The position numbers and the translations under genes are program-made. From assembly GCF_014699005.1 (NCBI RefSeq), contig NZ_JACWZY010000006.1:186001-250000 (forward strand): DNA of 64,000 bases, read 5' to 3'. The notes below the pieces were generated by a model. The model made no database searches. It was not told where the DNA came from and worked only from the letters and a program-made list of their open reading frames with translations. Origin of the DNA: Spirosoma profusum (GTDB lineage Bacteria; Bacteroidota; Bacteroidia; Cytophagales; Spirosomataceae). Shown in pieces: positions 1 through 7,640 of the stretch. Each line of letters opens with the position of its first letter. Positions within the stretch are counted from its first letter, which is position 1.

Positions 1-504
1 GCTGCCGAACGTACCCAAAAAATTGGATTCATTTTGCAGGAGCCATTTTTGTTTACGGGTACCGTTCGCGAGAATATTTTGTACGGGAATGAGCACCATC
101 AACAGTACAACAATGAGCAATTGACGGAAGTAATCCGACAGGCTGGACTGGAGGGTTTGCTGGAACGGTTCGATGAAGGGCTGAATACCAAAGTGCAGAC
201 AACCGGCGATTCGGTCAGTTTGGGGCAGAAACAGCTAATTGCGTTTATGCGGGCTGTGTTACGAAATCCAGAGTTGCTTATTCTGGATGAAGCCACTGCC
301 AATATCGATACAGTAACGGAGCAACTGTTGGGCGAAATTCTGCAAAAACTCCCTGAATCGACAACCCGAATTCTGATCGCGCACCGATTAAATACCATCG
401 AAAGCGCCGACGAAATATTCTTCGTCAATGCTGGACAGGTGACGCGGGCGGGCTCGCTGCATGACGCAGTCGATATGTTACTGCATGGTAAACGAGTGAG
501 TTGA
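1..504 (+). CDS. ABC exporter ATP-binding domain, C-terminal part (cut by window edge)
   Basis: This is the last 167 residues of a type I ABC exporter (fused membrane and ATPase domains). The frame is open from base 1, so the gene starts outside the window. A TTG at 34 is in frame but lies inside the conserved Q-loop and is not a start. Visible in order are the Q-loop (ILQEPFLF), a signature motif VSLGQKQ (a mild variant of LSGGQ), Walker B LLILDEA with the catalytic Glu, a D-loop and the H-loop (IAHRL). In the family this domain hydrolyses ATP to drive export of lipids, drugs or peptides; the substrate cannot be told from this part. It ends 6 bases before a hairpin terminator. Confidence 0.93.
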   Translation, partial: AAERTQKIGFILQEPFLFTGTVRENILYGNEHHQQYNNEQLTEVIRQAGLEGLLERFDEGLNTKVQTTGDSVSLGQKQLIAFMRAVLRNPELLILDEATANIDTVTEQLLGEILQKLPESTTRILIAHRLNTIESADEIFFVNAGQVTRAGSLHDAVDMLLHGKRVS

Positions 505-509
505 TTTTC

Positions 510-540
510 TTTGTCATGCTGAGGCACGAAGCATGACAAA
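510..540. terminator. Hairpin terminator, copy A of the GTCATGCT...AGCATGAC repeat
   Basis: The arms TTTGTCATGCT (510-520) and AGCATGACAAA (530-540) are perfect 11-base inverted repeats around a 9-base loop, GAGGCACGA. T-rich and A-rich flanks make it terminator-like in both directions. It lies just after the ABC gene stop. Related hairpins occur at 3821, 7590 and 18807. Confidence 0.7.
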
Positions 541-606
541 AACACTGCGCAGCGAATATTTTAAATAGGTTCTATATATACCTTTGCCGGTCAATGCCTG
601 AACTAT

Positions 607-1173
607 ATGAAACAAATCTATTGCCTGTTTATCTTCGCCATCTCATTCACTACGTTACAATCCTGTAACAATCGTAAGCAAACTGAAAATCAATCGCCTG
701 ACTCGTCCAACGTAGCAACAGATTCCGCTCCAGCTACGTCGCCGGAAGTACCAATTTCGCCCCGGCTCGCTGAATTGGGCTTAACCGCCGATAGCGATTG
801 GCGTGGTATCAGTTTGGGCGATGATTTTTCGAAGGTAAAAGCAACTGAAAAAGGTGAATCGTTCGAGAGCGATGCCAAACACGTTGGCTATACCTTGGAA
901 CTGAAAGAACTTGAAACGGTAGACATGCTGTATTATCAGGCAGGCCAGAAAGTGTCCGCTATTGACGTCGATCTTTTCTTGAATAGTCGTGAAGCCGTTA
1001 CCGAATTCCAGAAAGATTTAACGACCTATTTTACAGCGCGCTATGGTACTCCTAAATCCGATAAAAACGGTAATAGCTGGTCCAGTTCAGGCACCTTCGT
1101 TACGTTAAAAGACGTATCAAAAGGAAAGGACTTCGGCCTGAAAATCAACATGCTTCCATCCAGCGGAGCATAG
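607..1173 (+). CDS. Predicted lipoprotein of unknown function
   Basis: A 188-residue protein with a lipoprotein signal peptide: basic start MKQ, hydrophobic core, then lipobox LQSC with the lipidated Cys near residue 20. Residues 21-55 are a Ser/Thr/Pro/Asn-rich linker typical of surface or periplasmic lipoproteins. The folded part (about 56-188) is an alpha/beta-looking domain without a motif I recognise. It is preceded by a terminator and followed by a convergent gene, so it is probably monocistronic. Function unknown. Confidence 0.8.
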   Translation: MKQIYCLFIFAISFTTLQSCNNRKQTENQSPDSSNVATDSAPATSPEVPISPRLAELGLTADSDWRGISLGDDFSKVKATEKGESFESDAKHVGYTLELKELETVDMLYYQAGQKVSAIDVDLFLNSREAVTEFQKDLTTYFTARYGTPKSDKNGNSWSSSGTFVTLKDVSKGKDFGLKINMLPSSGA

Positions 1174-1218
1174 GGATGTGGGCAGGGGCAAATGCCGGCT
1201 AGTTAATGCCCTCCACCA

Positions 1219-1983
1219 TTAAATTCCCTGTCCGCCAGAGACTTCAATACGTTGTGCAGTTACCCAACGAGCTTCTTCTGTACACAGAAAAGCTACTACG
1301 CCCCCAATGTCGTCGGGTAACCCAACTCGACCTAGTGCGGTGATGCTGGCAACGGTTTTGTTATACTGTGGATTATCACGTATCACTCCACCCGCGAAAT
1401 CCGTCTCGATGGCCCCCGGCGCTACGGTATTGACGGTAATACCCTTGGAACCAAGTTCTTTAGCCAGATAACGGGTCAACACTTCAATCGCTCCTTTCAT
1501 GGAAGCATACGCCGAATAGCCGGGCGTACTGAAACGCGCCAGTCCCGTCGATAGGTTGATGATACGTCCGCCATCGTTCAGCAGCGGTAATGCCTTCTGC
1601 GTGAGGAAATAAACGCCTTTGAAATGGATGTTCATCAACGTATCAAAATCTTCCTCTTTGGTTTCGGCGAACGGAGCGTTGATGCCAATACCAGCGTTAT
1701 TGATCAGAAAATCGAAATGGTCTGTTCCGAACGTATCGTTCAGTACGTTCGCTAGCCGACTGAAGAACGTATCGAAACTTTTTACGTCGCCGGCGTTGAG
1801 TTGAAGAGCGGCAGCTTTTAAGCCAATCTGTTCAATTTCAGCGACTACTGCGTCGGCTTCGTCTTTCTGCGTGTTGTAGGTTAATACTACGTTGATACCT
1901 TTCTGGGCCAGGTGAATGGCCATGTTTTTGCCTAATCCACGACTACCGCCGGTGATCAGGGCTATTTTTCGAGTAGTTATCAT
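1219..1983 (-). CDS. Short-chain dehydrogenase/reductase (FabG-like)
   Basis: A 254-residue classical SDR. The N-terminus has the Rossmann nucleotide-binding motif TGGSRGLG, followed by NNAG and the catalytic YxxxK (YASMK) preceded by the conserved Ser of LSTG. The C-terminal GRVGLPDDI region is typical of NAD(P)H-dependent carbonyl reductases of the FabG group; the substrate is unknown. It lies 25 bases downstream of another SDR gene, behind the AraC gene, all on the minus strand, suggesting one regulon and probably one transcript for the two SDRs. Confidence 0.92.
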   Translation of the reverse strand: MITTRKIALITGGSRGLGKNMAIHLAQKGINVVLTYNTQKDEADAVVAEIEQIGLKAAALQLNAGDVKSFDTFFSRLANVLNDTFGTDHFDFLINNAGIGINAPFAETKEEDFDTLMNIHFKGVYFLTQKALPLLNDGGRIINLSTGLARFSTPGYSAYASMKGAIEVLTRYLAKELGSKGITVNTVAPGAIETDFAGGVIRDNPQYNKTVASITALGRVGLPDDIGGVVAFLCTEEARWVTAQRIEVSGGQGI

Positions 1984-2008
1984 TGTTTACGAATTGTTAC
2001 TACGTTGG

Positions 2009-2785
2009 TTATTGGGCCATTGAACGGGCACCTACTTTACTTGTCTGGCTGAGGGCGAGGCTGGGTGCAACTCGGCTTATAATTTTCATTACACAGGCTA
2101 GACCCGGGTAAATTTCATGTGTATCGTTTTGCAGTCCCTTAATGGCCTTATCGACCAGTTTTTCAGGCTCCATGAGCATGCTATCATTAAAGCCATCGAC
2201 GTCACTAAACGTATCGTTCAAAGGCGTTTTGGCTCCAGGTGCGATCAGTTCAAACACCTTAACCGACGTGTTTTTTAGCTGTACACGTAACGACTGCGTG
2301 TATGAGCGAAGCCCCGATTTGGTAGCGCCGTAGATGGGCGAAATAGGAAACGGAATGAGGGCGATGCCCGACGTTACGTTGAGAATGGCCGCTGATTTCT
2401 GTTTTTTAAGATGAGGCAGAAACTGCTGCACCATGCGGATTGGCCCTATCAGGTTGATATCAATCTCGCGGGTAATGTTCAGTAGATCAATCGAAGGATC
2501 GTTCAGGTTGATTTTTCGCATCTCCCCAGCGTTGTTAATCAGTACGTTGAGGTCAGGAAATTTATGAGTGATCTGTTCGTATAGGGAGGCAATGGCCGAT
2601 GGGTCGCTCACATCACTTTGAAAGGTGTGGACGCCAGGTAAACTGTTGCGGGTTTCGTCGAGTCGGGCCTGATTCCGGCCTGTGATGATAACGGTATTGC
2701 CCAGAGCGAGCAGCCGGGCGGCAAATTCGTAGCCAAAGCCACTAGTGCCGCCGGTTATTAAAATGGTGTTGTTTTGCAGTTCCAT
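2009..2785 (-). CDS. Short-chain dehydrogenase, DltE-like
   Basis: A 258-residue SDR starting at the ATG that gives MELQNNTILITGG; an upstream in-frame start would add only eight poor residues. Motifs are TGGTSGFG (cofactor loop), NNAG, and the active site Y-G-A-T-K with an upstream conserved Ser. The N-terminal half resembles COG3967 (DltE-like) oxidoreductases. The substrate is unknown. A TAnnTTTG promoter box sits about 22 bases upstream, and an inverted repeat lies just beyond it. It is followed at 25 bases by the second SDR. Confidence 0.9.
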   Translation of the reverse strand: MELQNNTILITGGTSGFGYEFAARLLALGNTVIITGRNQARLDETRNSLPGVHTFQSDVSDPSAIASLYEQITHKFPDLNVLINNAGEMRKINLNDPSIDLLNITREIDINLIGPIRMVQQFLPHLKKQKSAAILNVTSGIALIPFPISPIYGATKSGLRSYTQSLRVQLKNTSVKVFELIAPGAKTPLNDTFSDVDGFNDSMLMEPEKLVDKAIKGLQNDTHEIYPGLACVMKIISRVAPSLALSQTSKVGARSMAQ

Positions 2786-2806
2786 CGTAGTTGAAAGTTG
2801 ATGGAA

Positions 2807-2814
2807 CAAAAGTA
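2807..2814 (-). promoter_or_regulatory. Candidate -7 box of the SDR pair
   Basis: Read on the minus strand this is TACTTTTG, which fits the Bacteroidota -7 consensus TAnnTTTG. It lies about 22 bases before the SDR start codon. I did not find a well-spaced TTG -33 element, so support is from the -7 box and its position only. Confidence 0.4.
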
Positions 2815-2835
2815 GACTCGTTCACAACGTAGCTG

Positions 2836-2872
2836 TTTGCGAACTTCAATCCGAAGTTTGCAAAAATCAAAT
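2836..2872. promoter_or_regulatory. Candidate AraC-type operator upstream of the SDR pair
   Basis: The arms TTTGCGAACTTC (2836-2847) and GAAGTTTGCAAA (2853-2864) form a 12-base inverted repeat with one mismatch and a 5-base loop. The 16-mer TTTGCAAAAATCAAAT (2857-2872) overlaps the right arm and is repeated exactly at 3798-3813, in the leader of the AraC gene. Position just upstream of the SDR -7 box fits an activator site. Binding by the neighbouring AraC protein is inferred. A weak terminator of the AraC gene is the alternative. Confidence 0.45.
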
Positions 2873-2879
2873 CTTAGCT

Positions 2880-3785
2880 TCAAGCTCGGAAAGTTACCGG
2901 AGCCAACGTAGTTTGCTTCTTGAAGAAATTAGAGAAGTGAGCCACCTCCTCAAAGCCGAGGCTGTACGCGATTTCGGAAATATTCCAGTCGGTTTGTTTC
3001 AGAAGGATTTTAGCTTCCTGAACAATTCGGTGACTGATGAGATCGGTGGTGGTTTTGCCCGTATTTTCCTTTAAAACTTTGTTGAGATGGTTCACGTGAA
3101 CGGACAATCGTTCGGCGAAATCTTTAGCCGTACGCAGTCCTAATTTCTGCTGCGGAGATTCAATCGGAAACTGCCGTTCCAACAATTCAATAAATAACGA
3201 CGAAACCCGCGCTGAAGCCGTGTGCGTAGGATACAAAGCCGTAGCAGGCTGCAATTTCTGGCCGTAATGAATTAGTTCAAGGACATAGTTACGTAACAAA
3301 TCGTATTTGTATATGTAACTGGATGATAGCTCGTTATGCATCTTTTTGAAGATATAGCGAATATCTTCGGTATTTTCATCTGTGAGCTGAAAGATGGGAT
3401 AGCCGCCCGGCTTGAAAATAGGTAAGTCATCCAGCACGACTCCACTTTTTTGCTGAATTAGAAAATCGTCGGTGAAAATGCAGAAGTAGCCGAACTGCTG
3501 GTCGTCGAGCGGAACGTAGTGGTAAGGAATTTTGGGCGTGGCAAATAACAGTGCGTTTTTCTCGATATTGATCACTTTATCGGCATACTCAGCCGTGTTA
3601 CGTCCGCTTATCAAACTGATTTTGTAGTATGCCCGCCGGTTGTATGGCATCACCGGTTTCTTCTTGTAACTGGCCACAATGTCCTGCATACTAAATACAT
3701 TAAAGTGGCCGATTTCTTTGTTTATGCCTTCGGGGATAAGAGCGGCTGTTTCCTTGTAAAACTCTTCCAGTGATGTAGTACCCAT
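2880..3785 (-). CDS. AraC family transcriptional regulator
   Basis: A 301-residue regulator. The N-terminal ~180 residues form a cupin-like sensing domain without recognisable ligand residues. The C-terminal ~100 residues are the double helix-turn-helix of AraC/XylS, with recognition segments AKDFAERLSVHVNHLNKVLK and ISEIAYSLGFEEVAHFSNFFKK. It lies directly upstream of two SDR genes on the same strand, and a 16-mer is shared between its own leader and the SDR leader. The inference is that it controls the SDR pair and possibly itself. The inducer is unknown. Confidence 0.93.
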   Translation of the reverse strand: MGTTSLEEFYKETAALIPEGINKEIGHFNVFSMQDIVASYKKKPVMPYNRRAYYKISLISGRNTAEYADKVINIEKNALLFATPKIPYHYVPLDDQQFGYFCIFTDDFLIQQKSGVVLDDLPIFKPGGYPIFQLTDENTEDIRYIFKKMHNELSSSYIYKYDLLRNYVLELIHYGQKLQPATALYPTHTASARVSSLFIELLERQFPIESPQQKLGLRTAKDFAERLSVHVNHLNKVLKENTGKTTTDLISHRIVQEAKILLKQTDWNISEIAYSLGFEEVAHFSNFFKKQTTLAPVTFRA

Positions 3786-3808
3786 TGTTACGTCTGATTT
3801 GCAAAAAT

Positions 3809-3816
3809 CAAATGTA
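3809..3816 (-). promoter_or_regulatory. Candidate -7 box of the AraC gene
   Basis: The minus strand reads TACATTTG, a match to TAnnTTTG, about 24 bases before the AraC start. It overlaps the end of the repeated 16-mer at 3798-3813, so binding there would probably block or alter transcription of the regulator gene. Confidence 0.4.
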
Positions 3817-3820
3817 CGTA

Positions 3821-3859
3821 CTTTTTTGTCATGCTTCCTTCGTCAGCATGACAAAAAAG
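3821..3859. terminator. Hairpin terminator, copy B of the GTCATGCT repeat
   Basis: A 15-base perfect inverted repeat (CTTTTTTGTCATGCT and its complement) surrounds the loop TCCTTCGTC. Loop and inner stem are the exact reverse complement of copy D at 18807-18857. It lies downstream of the beta-barrel protein gene (minus strand) and just before the AraC promoter, so it should isolate the two units. Confidence 0.72.
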
Positions 3860-3961
3860 CCGATTGCCATATTACTCAGGAATAAAACCTAAGCATTATG
3901 AGAATTGGCTTTTTTGCATTGACCGATGCGTATCAGTCAACGTAGCATTTAACTGTTTTGA

Positions 3962-4651
3962 CTATCGACGGTAACGGCTTGGGTGTTCGCGGCCAACGCC
4001 GAAACTGTAGCCTAAGGCCAGCGTAAAAGTCGAGTTTTGCAGCGGACTGCGATTTCCCCATATATTAGGCAGGTTGCTTTGTACATTGCTGAGGCCGAGC
4101 GTGTAGCGGGCATCAATCAGGAAATGTTGCCGATTGCCGGTACCCCAGTTGAGCTGAAAACCACCCGCAGCGCCCAGATCAAGATCGTTAAAATCGCTGC
4201 CATTGTCGGAATTAATAGCGGGACCCGTACCCGACAGGTATTCGCCGTCGAGTCGCTTGGCGTTGAGCTTAATAGCAAGCGATGGGCCGATAAAAACGTT
4301 AGGTCTGAAATTGCCTTCCAATGTCAAAAAATAACGGGCCAGCACTGGAATTTCCAGGTAATTCACCCGCTGCTTAAACTTGATACGCCCGTCGTTATAA
4401 TCAGTACCCCGTTGTGAATAAAGAAAATCAGCGGAGAGTCCGAAATGGTTCAGCGAACTGTACATCAGAAACACACCAGCTGATACGCCGGGTGTGAATT
4501 TCATATTGTCTGATTTTCCCCAATAATTAGACAAATTCAAGCCGACGCGCGGACCGGCACTAAAGCGTTGTTGGGCTAAACTGCCTGATAGACAGGTTGA
4601 AATGAGGAATAAAGATAAAGCGATTGAACGTAGTGAATTTGCGCGAAACAT
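3962..4651 (-). CDS. Outer-membrane beta-barrel protein (PorT/OmpW-like fold)
   Basis: A 229-residue protein with a signal peptide ending near LSGSLAQ. The rest alternates polar and aromatic residues in amphipathic strands (GPRVGLNLSNYW, HFGLSADFLYSQRG, YLEIPVLARYFL), as in the eight-stranded outer-membrane barrel family common in Bacteroidota. It ends with a terminal strand, LALGYSFGVG, followed by a basic tail. It lies 54 bases downstream of the anti-sigma gene, so it may be a member or target of that sigma-factor operon. No specific transport role can be assigned. Confidence 0.82.
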   Translation of the reverse strand: MFRANSLRSIALSLFLISTCLSGSLAQQRFSAGPRVGLNLSNYWGKSDNMKFTPGVSAGVFLMYSSLNHFGLSADFLYSQRGTDYNDGRIKFKQRVNYLEIPVLARYFLTLEGNFRPNVFIGPSLAIKLNAKRLDGEYLSGTGPAINSDNGSDFNDLDLGAAGGFQLNWGTGNRQHFLIDARYTLGLSNVQSNLPNIWGNRSPLQNSTFTLALGYSFGVGREHPSRYRR

Positions 4652-4705
4652 GGATGATTCGTTATGATGGTATGCCGGGTTAACGTTGGAGCTTTGCGAA
4701 TTGTT

Positions 4706-5164
4706 TTACGAAATACGCAAACAAACCGCATTTTTTAGCGCCCGAACGCCATCAATACGTTCATAGATAAACGCCCGATGGCTATCCGTAAATGGGGTAA
4801 CCAGCGTAGTTTTGGGGCGCTGAATGGGCTGTGATTTATTCGGCCGTTTCGGCGCAAAATAGATGAAGTAAATAGCCATCGCCAGCATAAACAAAATGGC
4901 GGCTGTGGTAGTCGCAATCCAGAGGGGCCACAGTCGTTTTTTATTGGCCGACTCATGAATACGCTGGTGCAGTGTCGTTCGTAAATCAGCGAGTTGGTTC
5001 GGCAACGTATCGGCGGCTGTTTGTTGCATGGCCTCCAAACCCGCCAGGGCATCGGCATAGAACGGATTTTCCAATAGCAGCCGCTCCACACGATAGCGCG
5101 CCGGGCCGCTGAGTTGACCAGCCCGGTAAGCCTGTAAATCGTCGAAAGTCAGTTTGTCGTTCAT
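4706..5164 (-). CDS. Probable anti-sigma factor (single-pass membrane protein)
   Basis: A 152-residue protein with a cytoplasmic N-terminal helical part (about 1-78), one transmembrane helix around residues 80-104 (LWIATTTAAILFMLAMAIYF) and a short periplasmic part. The opening MNDKLTFDDLQAYRAGQLSGPARYRVERLLLENPFYADAL resembles the anti-sigma region next to many Bacteroidota ECF genes. It begins 5 bases after the ECF sigma stop, the usual sigma/anti-sigma order. Assignment rests on topology and neighbourhood; no zinc-binding HxxxCxxC motif is present. Confidence 0.65.
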   Translation of the reverse strand: MNDKLTFDDLQAYRAGQLSGPARYRVERLLLENPFYADALAGLEAMQQTAADTLPNQLADLRTTLHQRIHESANKKRLWPLWIATTTAAILFMLAMAIYFIYFAPKRPNKSQPIQRPKTTLVTPFTDSHRAFIYERIDGVRALKNAVCLRIS

Positions 5165-5169
5165 GGCTG

Positions 5170-5763
5170 CTACTTACTCATACAAATTTTCAAATTCCGA
5201 CGCCCATTTTGCAAATAACTTTTCACCTGTTTCAAATCGTAACCCGTCAGTTCAGCTACTTCTGTATACGTCTTTCGTTCCAGATAGAACAACCGAAGGC
5301 AGCTTTGTTGTTCCACGGCCAGCGTTTGCAGGCAAGCTTCCATCCGCGTTAAATCTTCCTCGTGTTCGGCCAGCGTATCGTCATCGTCTGTCAGATTTAA
5401 TAGTGGCTCGTCGCTGTCGGTTGGCGAGTCACTGACTAACGCTATGTTCGGATGGGCCTGATGTTTACGCAAATGCATCAAACAATAATTCCGCGCTACG
5501 CTGTGCAGCCACGGTCCAAACTGATGTACCTCATGCCGTCGTAAATCATTGACTAACTGCTCGAATAGATTCATGACGGCGTCTTTAGCCTCGTCTTCGT
5601 CGCGCAGGTAGTTGTAGCAAACGGCGTAAATCATATCCATATGCTGTTCATAGAGTTCACCCAAAATAGCCAGATCACCCGTAGCGCGGTAGCGTGCTAC
5701 GTAGTCGGCCGCGTCGCGGGGAGAGCGTTCGGTTCTGGATTTACGGAACAGTTTCAGGAACAT
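5170..5763 (-). CDS. RNA polymerase ECF sigma factor
   Basis: A 197-residue sigma-70 family protein of ECF type. Region 2 is LYEQHMDMIYAVCYNYLRDEDEAKDAVMNLF, the -10 and core-binding part. Region 4 near the C-terminus (TYTEVAELTGYDLKQVKSYLQNGRRNL) is the helix-turn-helix for the -35 element. The linker is acidic (DSDEPLLNLTDDDDTLAEHEEDL). It is translated just ahead of a probable membrane anti-sigma factor and an outer-membrane barrel gene, suggesting an envelope-stress or surface-signal circuit. Confidence 0.93.
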   Translation of the reverse strand: MFLKLFRKSRTERSPRDAADYVARYRATGDLAILGELYEQHMDMIYAVCYNYLRDEDEAKDAVMNLFEQLVNDLRRHEVHQFGPWLHSVARNYCLMHLRKHQAHPNIALVSDSPTDSDEPLLNLTDDDDTLAEHEEDLTRMEACLQTLAVEQQSCLRLFYLERKTYTEVAELTGYDLKQVKSYLQNGRRNLKICMSK

Positions 5764-5965
5764 GTACTAACGAATGCTACGTACGATTTTATCGGTTGTT
5801 GCTTTGCAAACGGACATCGTGTTACGTCGTTTCTCTGTAGATGCAGAACCGAGCGAAATTCCATATTTAAACGCATATAGTAATTGATTCGCTTACTAAA
5901 CGGCACAAATCGTAACCGAACAGGTGCGCGCTTCGTTATTACGTAATACCAATACGTTCAATGTT

Positions 5966-6235
5966 ATGAAACGCTACGTGTTTTTCATCAGTTTACTGAC
6001 CGGCGGACTGGCCAGCGCTAGTTTCGGGCAGAATAACTCGTTGCCGCAATCAGCTTCCACAACCGAATCATTTCAGACTGCTCCAGTCATGAATAAAGCG
6101 GACGAGCAAAGACGATTACAAAGAGATATAAGCCAGGATACGACGAAAACGAAGCCTAAAAATCGCAAACAAAAACGGCTACGTCCAGATTCGCTACGTA
6201 GGGGAGGGGCTACCCGCGTTGACACAGTACGTTGA
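5966..6235 (+). CDS. Small secreted basic protein, function unknown
   Basis: An 89-residue protein beginning at the ATG giving MKRYVFFISLL; a GTG 42 bases upstream is in frame but would spoil the signal peptide. The signal peptide ends near ASFGQ. The mature part is short, hydrophilic and very basic (KTKPKNRKQKRLRPDSLRR), with no recognisable fold. It is divergent from the ECF sigma gene and convergent with the DUF748-like gene. It resembles in style the Lys-rich secreted protein at 58768 but is not clearly homologous. Confidence 0.65.
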   Translation: MKRYVFFISLLTGGLASASFGQNNSLPQSASTTESFQTAPVMNKADEQRRLQRDISQDTTKTKPKNRKQKRLRPDSLRRGGATRVDTVR

Positions 6236-6254
6236 TATGTACTGAGTTAAGGCG

Positions 6255-7448
6255 TTAATTCTTTTTCTTTTCTCGTTCTCGTTTACGGGCTTCCCGTTTC
6301 TGCCGACGTTCGGCTTTACGTTCGGCGCGGGCTTCTTTACGTTCCGCTTTGCGCTCTTTACGTTTTTCTTTTAAATCGGCCCTTACGTCTTTCAGGGCGT
6401 CCTTAAGCGTTACGTTATTATCGAATTCGCCTTTAAAAGCTTCTACATAAGCGTTACGTAACAGACCGAAAATAGTAGGCCATGTCAACGTTTCGATATT
6501 GTCGACAGTACCGGTGAGAGGAATTCGGGTGGCTACCTGATCGTGTCGCTGATTTTTCAGAATGACAGTACCGGCCTGTGCCGCTAGCTCAGTAAAAAAC
6601 TTGCCTGGCGTACGATTTTCGTGCTCGTTGAGTTTGAAAATCTGCATGCCTTTCGTGAGCGGTTTTACGTAACCGTTCAATTTCTTGTTCAGCATCGCCA
6701 TCTCACTATAAACGCTCAACGTACCTCGCTCGAAATCAATATTTCCGTATTCGCGGGCAAGAGGGTTGAGTTTAACCATCTGAAGATTAGCAAACTGCAT
6801 ATTGTAATCGAAGTCGGGAACAACTTTCAGCAGGTTCATATTGGCCGAAAATTTCATAGTCCCACCGTAACCCGGTACGTCGCCCGAAGCCACTACCGGC
6901 GACGGTAACTGTTTGGCCTTGTCCTCTACGTTACGTATGTTCCGGATTTCGCCCTGAAAGCGTTTCAACGACAAATCGGCGCGGGGGTGAGTAATCAAAC
7001 TTGCCAGGTTTACGGTGCCATCGATGATCGCAAACCGGTTGATGTTGATAGGCAGCAGTTTTTTCAGGAACTCGGTCCAGTCGACATCGGCACCGGTCTG
7101 ACTAGTAGCCTCATCATCGCTAAAGGCAAAGTTGATTTCCGGATTATAACACTCTACTTCGCTTACCAGCTTGCCTTTAAAGAGTGATTTCCATTCAACG
7201 GATAAATCGATTTTCGGGATGAACAGAAACGGTTCTTTGATCTTCCCGCTGATTTTCCGAATGCGTAAATTGTCTATCTGATACGCCCCGCGAATGAGCT
7301 GAATATCAATATCTTCAACGTGTCCTGTATAGTCACCCATGTCGACCAGGGTTTTGTTGACGTAACGTAGCACGAAATACGGCAGCAGCAACCGGGCAAT
7401 GATGAGCAGGACAACGAGCGCAATCAGAATTTTGTAAGTACGTTTCAC
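6255..7448 (-). CDS. AsmA/DUF748-like envelope protein
   Basis: A 397-residue protein anchored by one N-terminal transmembrane helix (about 7-30), then a long beta-rich periplasmic region with DUF748/AsmA-like features (IDIQLIRGAYQIDNLRI near the N-terminus). This superfamily includes bridge-like proteins implicated in lipid transport across the envelope. The last ~45 residues are extremely Lys/Arg/Glu-rich, a charged helix that may bind nucleic acid or acidic lipids. A monocistronic unit is likely. The role is inferred from fold resemblance only. Confidence 0.75.
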   Translation of the reverse strand: MKRTYKILIALVVLLIIARLLLPYFVLRYVNKTLVDMGDYTGHVEDIDIQLIRGAYQIDNLRIRKISGKIKEPFLFIPKIDLSVEWKSLFKGKLVSEVECYNPEINFAFSDDEATSQTGADVDWTEFLKKLLPININRFAIIDGTVNLASLITHPRADLSLKRFQGEIRNIRNVEDKAKQLPSPVVASGDVPGYGGTMKFSANMNLLKVVPDFDYNMQFANLQMVKLNPLAREYGNIDFERGTLSVYSEMAMLNKKLNGYVKPLTKGMQIFKLNEHENRTPGKFFTELAAQAGTVILKNQRHDQVATRIPLTGTVDNIETLTWPTIFGLLRNAYVEAFKGEFDNNVTLKDALKDVRADLKEKRKERKAERKEARAERKAERRQKREARKREREKKKN

Positions 7449-7589
7449 AACGTTAAGTGATTGGTTTAACGTTCTGATAAACGAGGAATTAGAGAAATAG
7501 TTAAGCTTCTGGTAAAAAGTAGAAAGACGTAAGCGAAAAGATTACGCCTTTCTGAAGAGCAGCCTTTTCACTTACGTCTTACCTATAAT

Positions 7590-7636
7590 TTTTTGTCATG
7601 CTGACCGGGCCGGCGGCCCGGTCAGCATGACAAAAA
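7590..7636. terminator. Long GC-rich hairpin terminator, copy C of the GTCATGCT repeat
   Basis: Perfect 22-base arms surround a 3-base loop GGC, with T- and A-runs outside. The outer part is the shared TTTTTGTCATGCTGA module. The loop region seen in the other copies is replaced by the palindrome CCGGGCC-GGC-GGCCCGG. It starts 4 bases beyond the stop of the pentapeptide-like gene. Confidence 0.8.
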
Positions 7637-7640
7637 CGCT

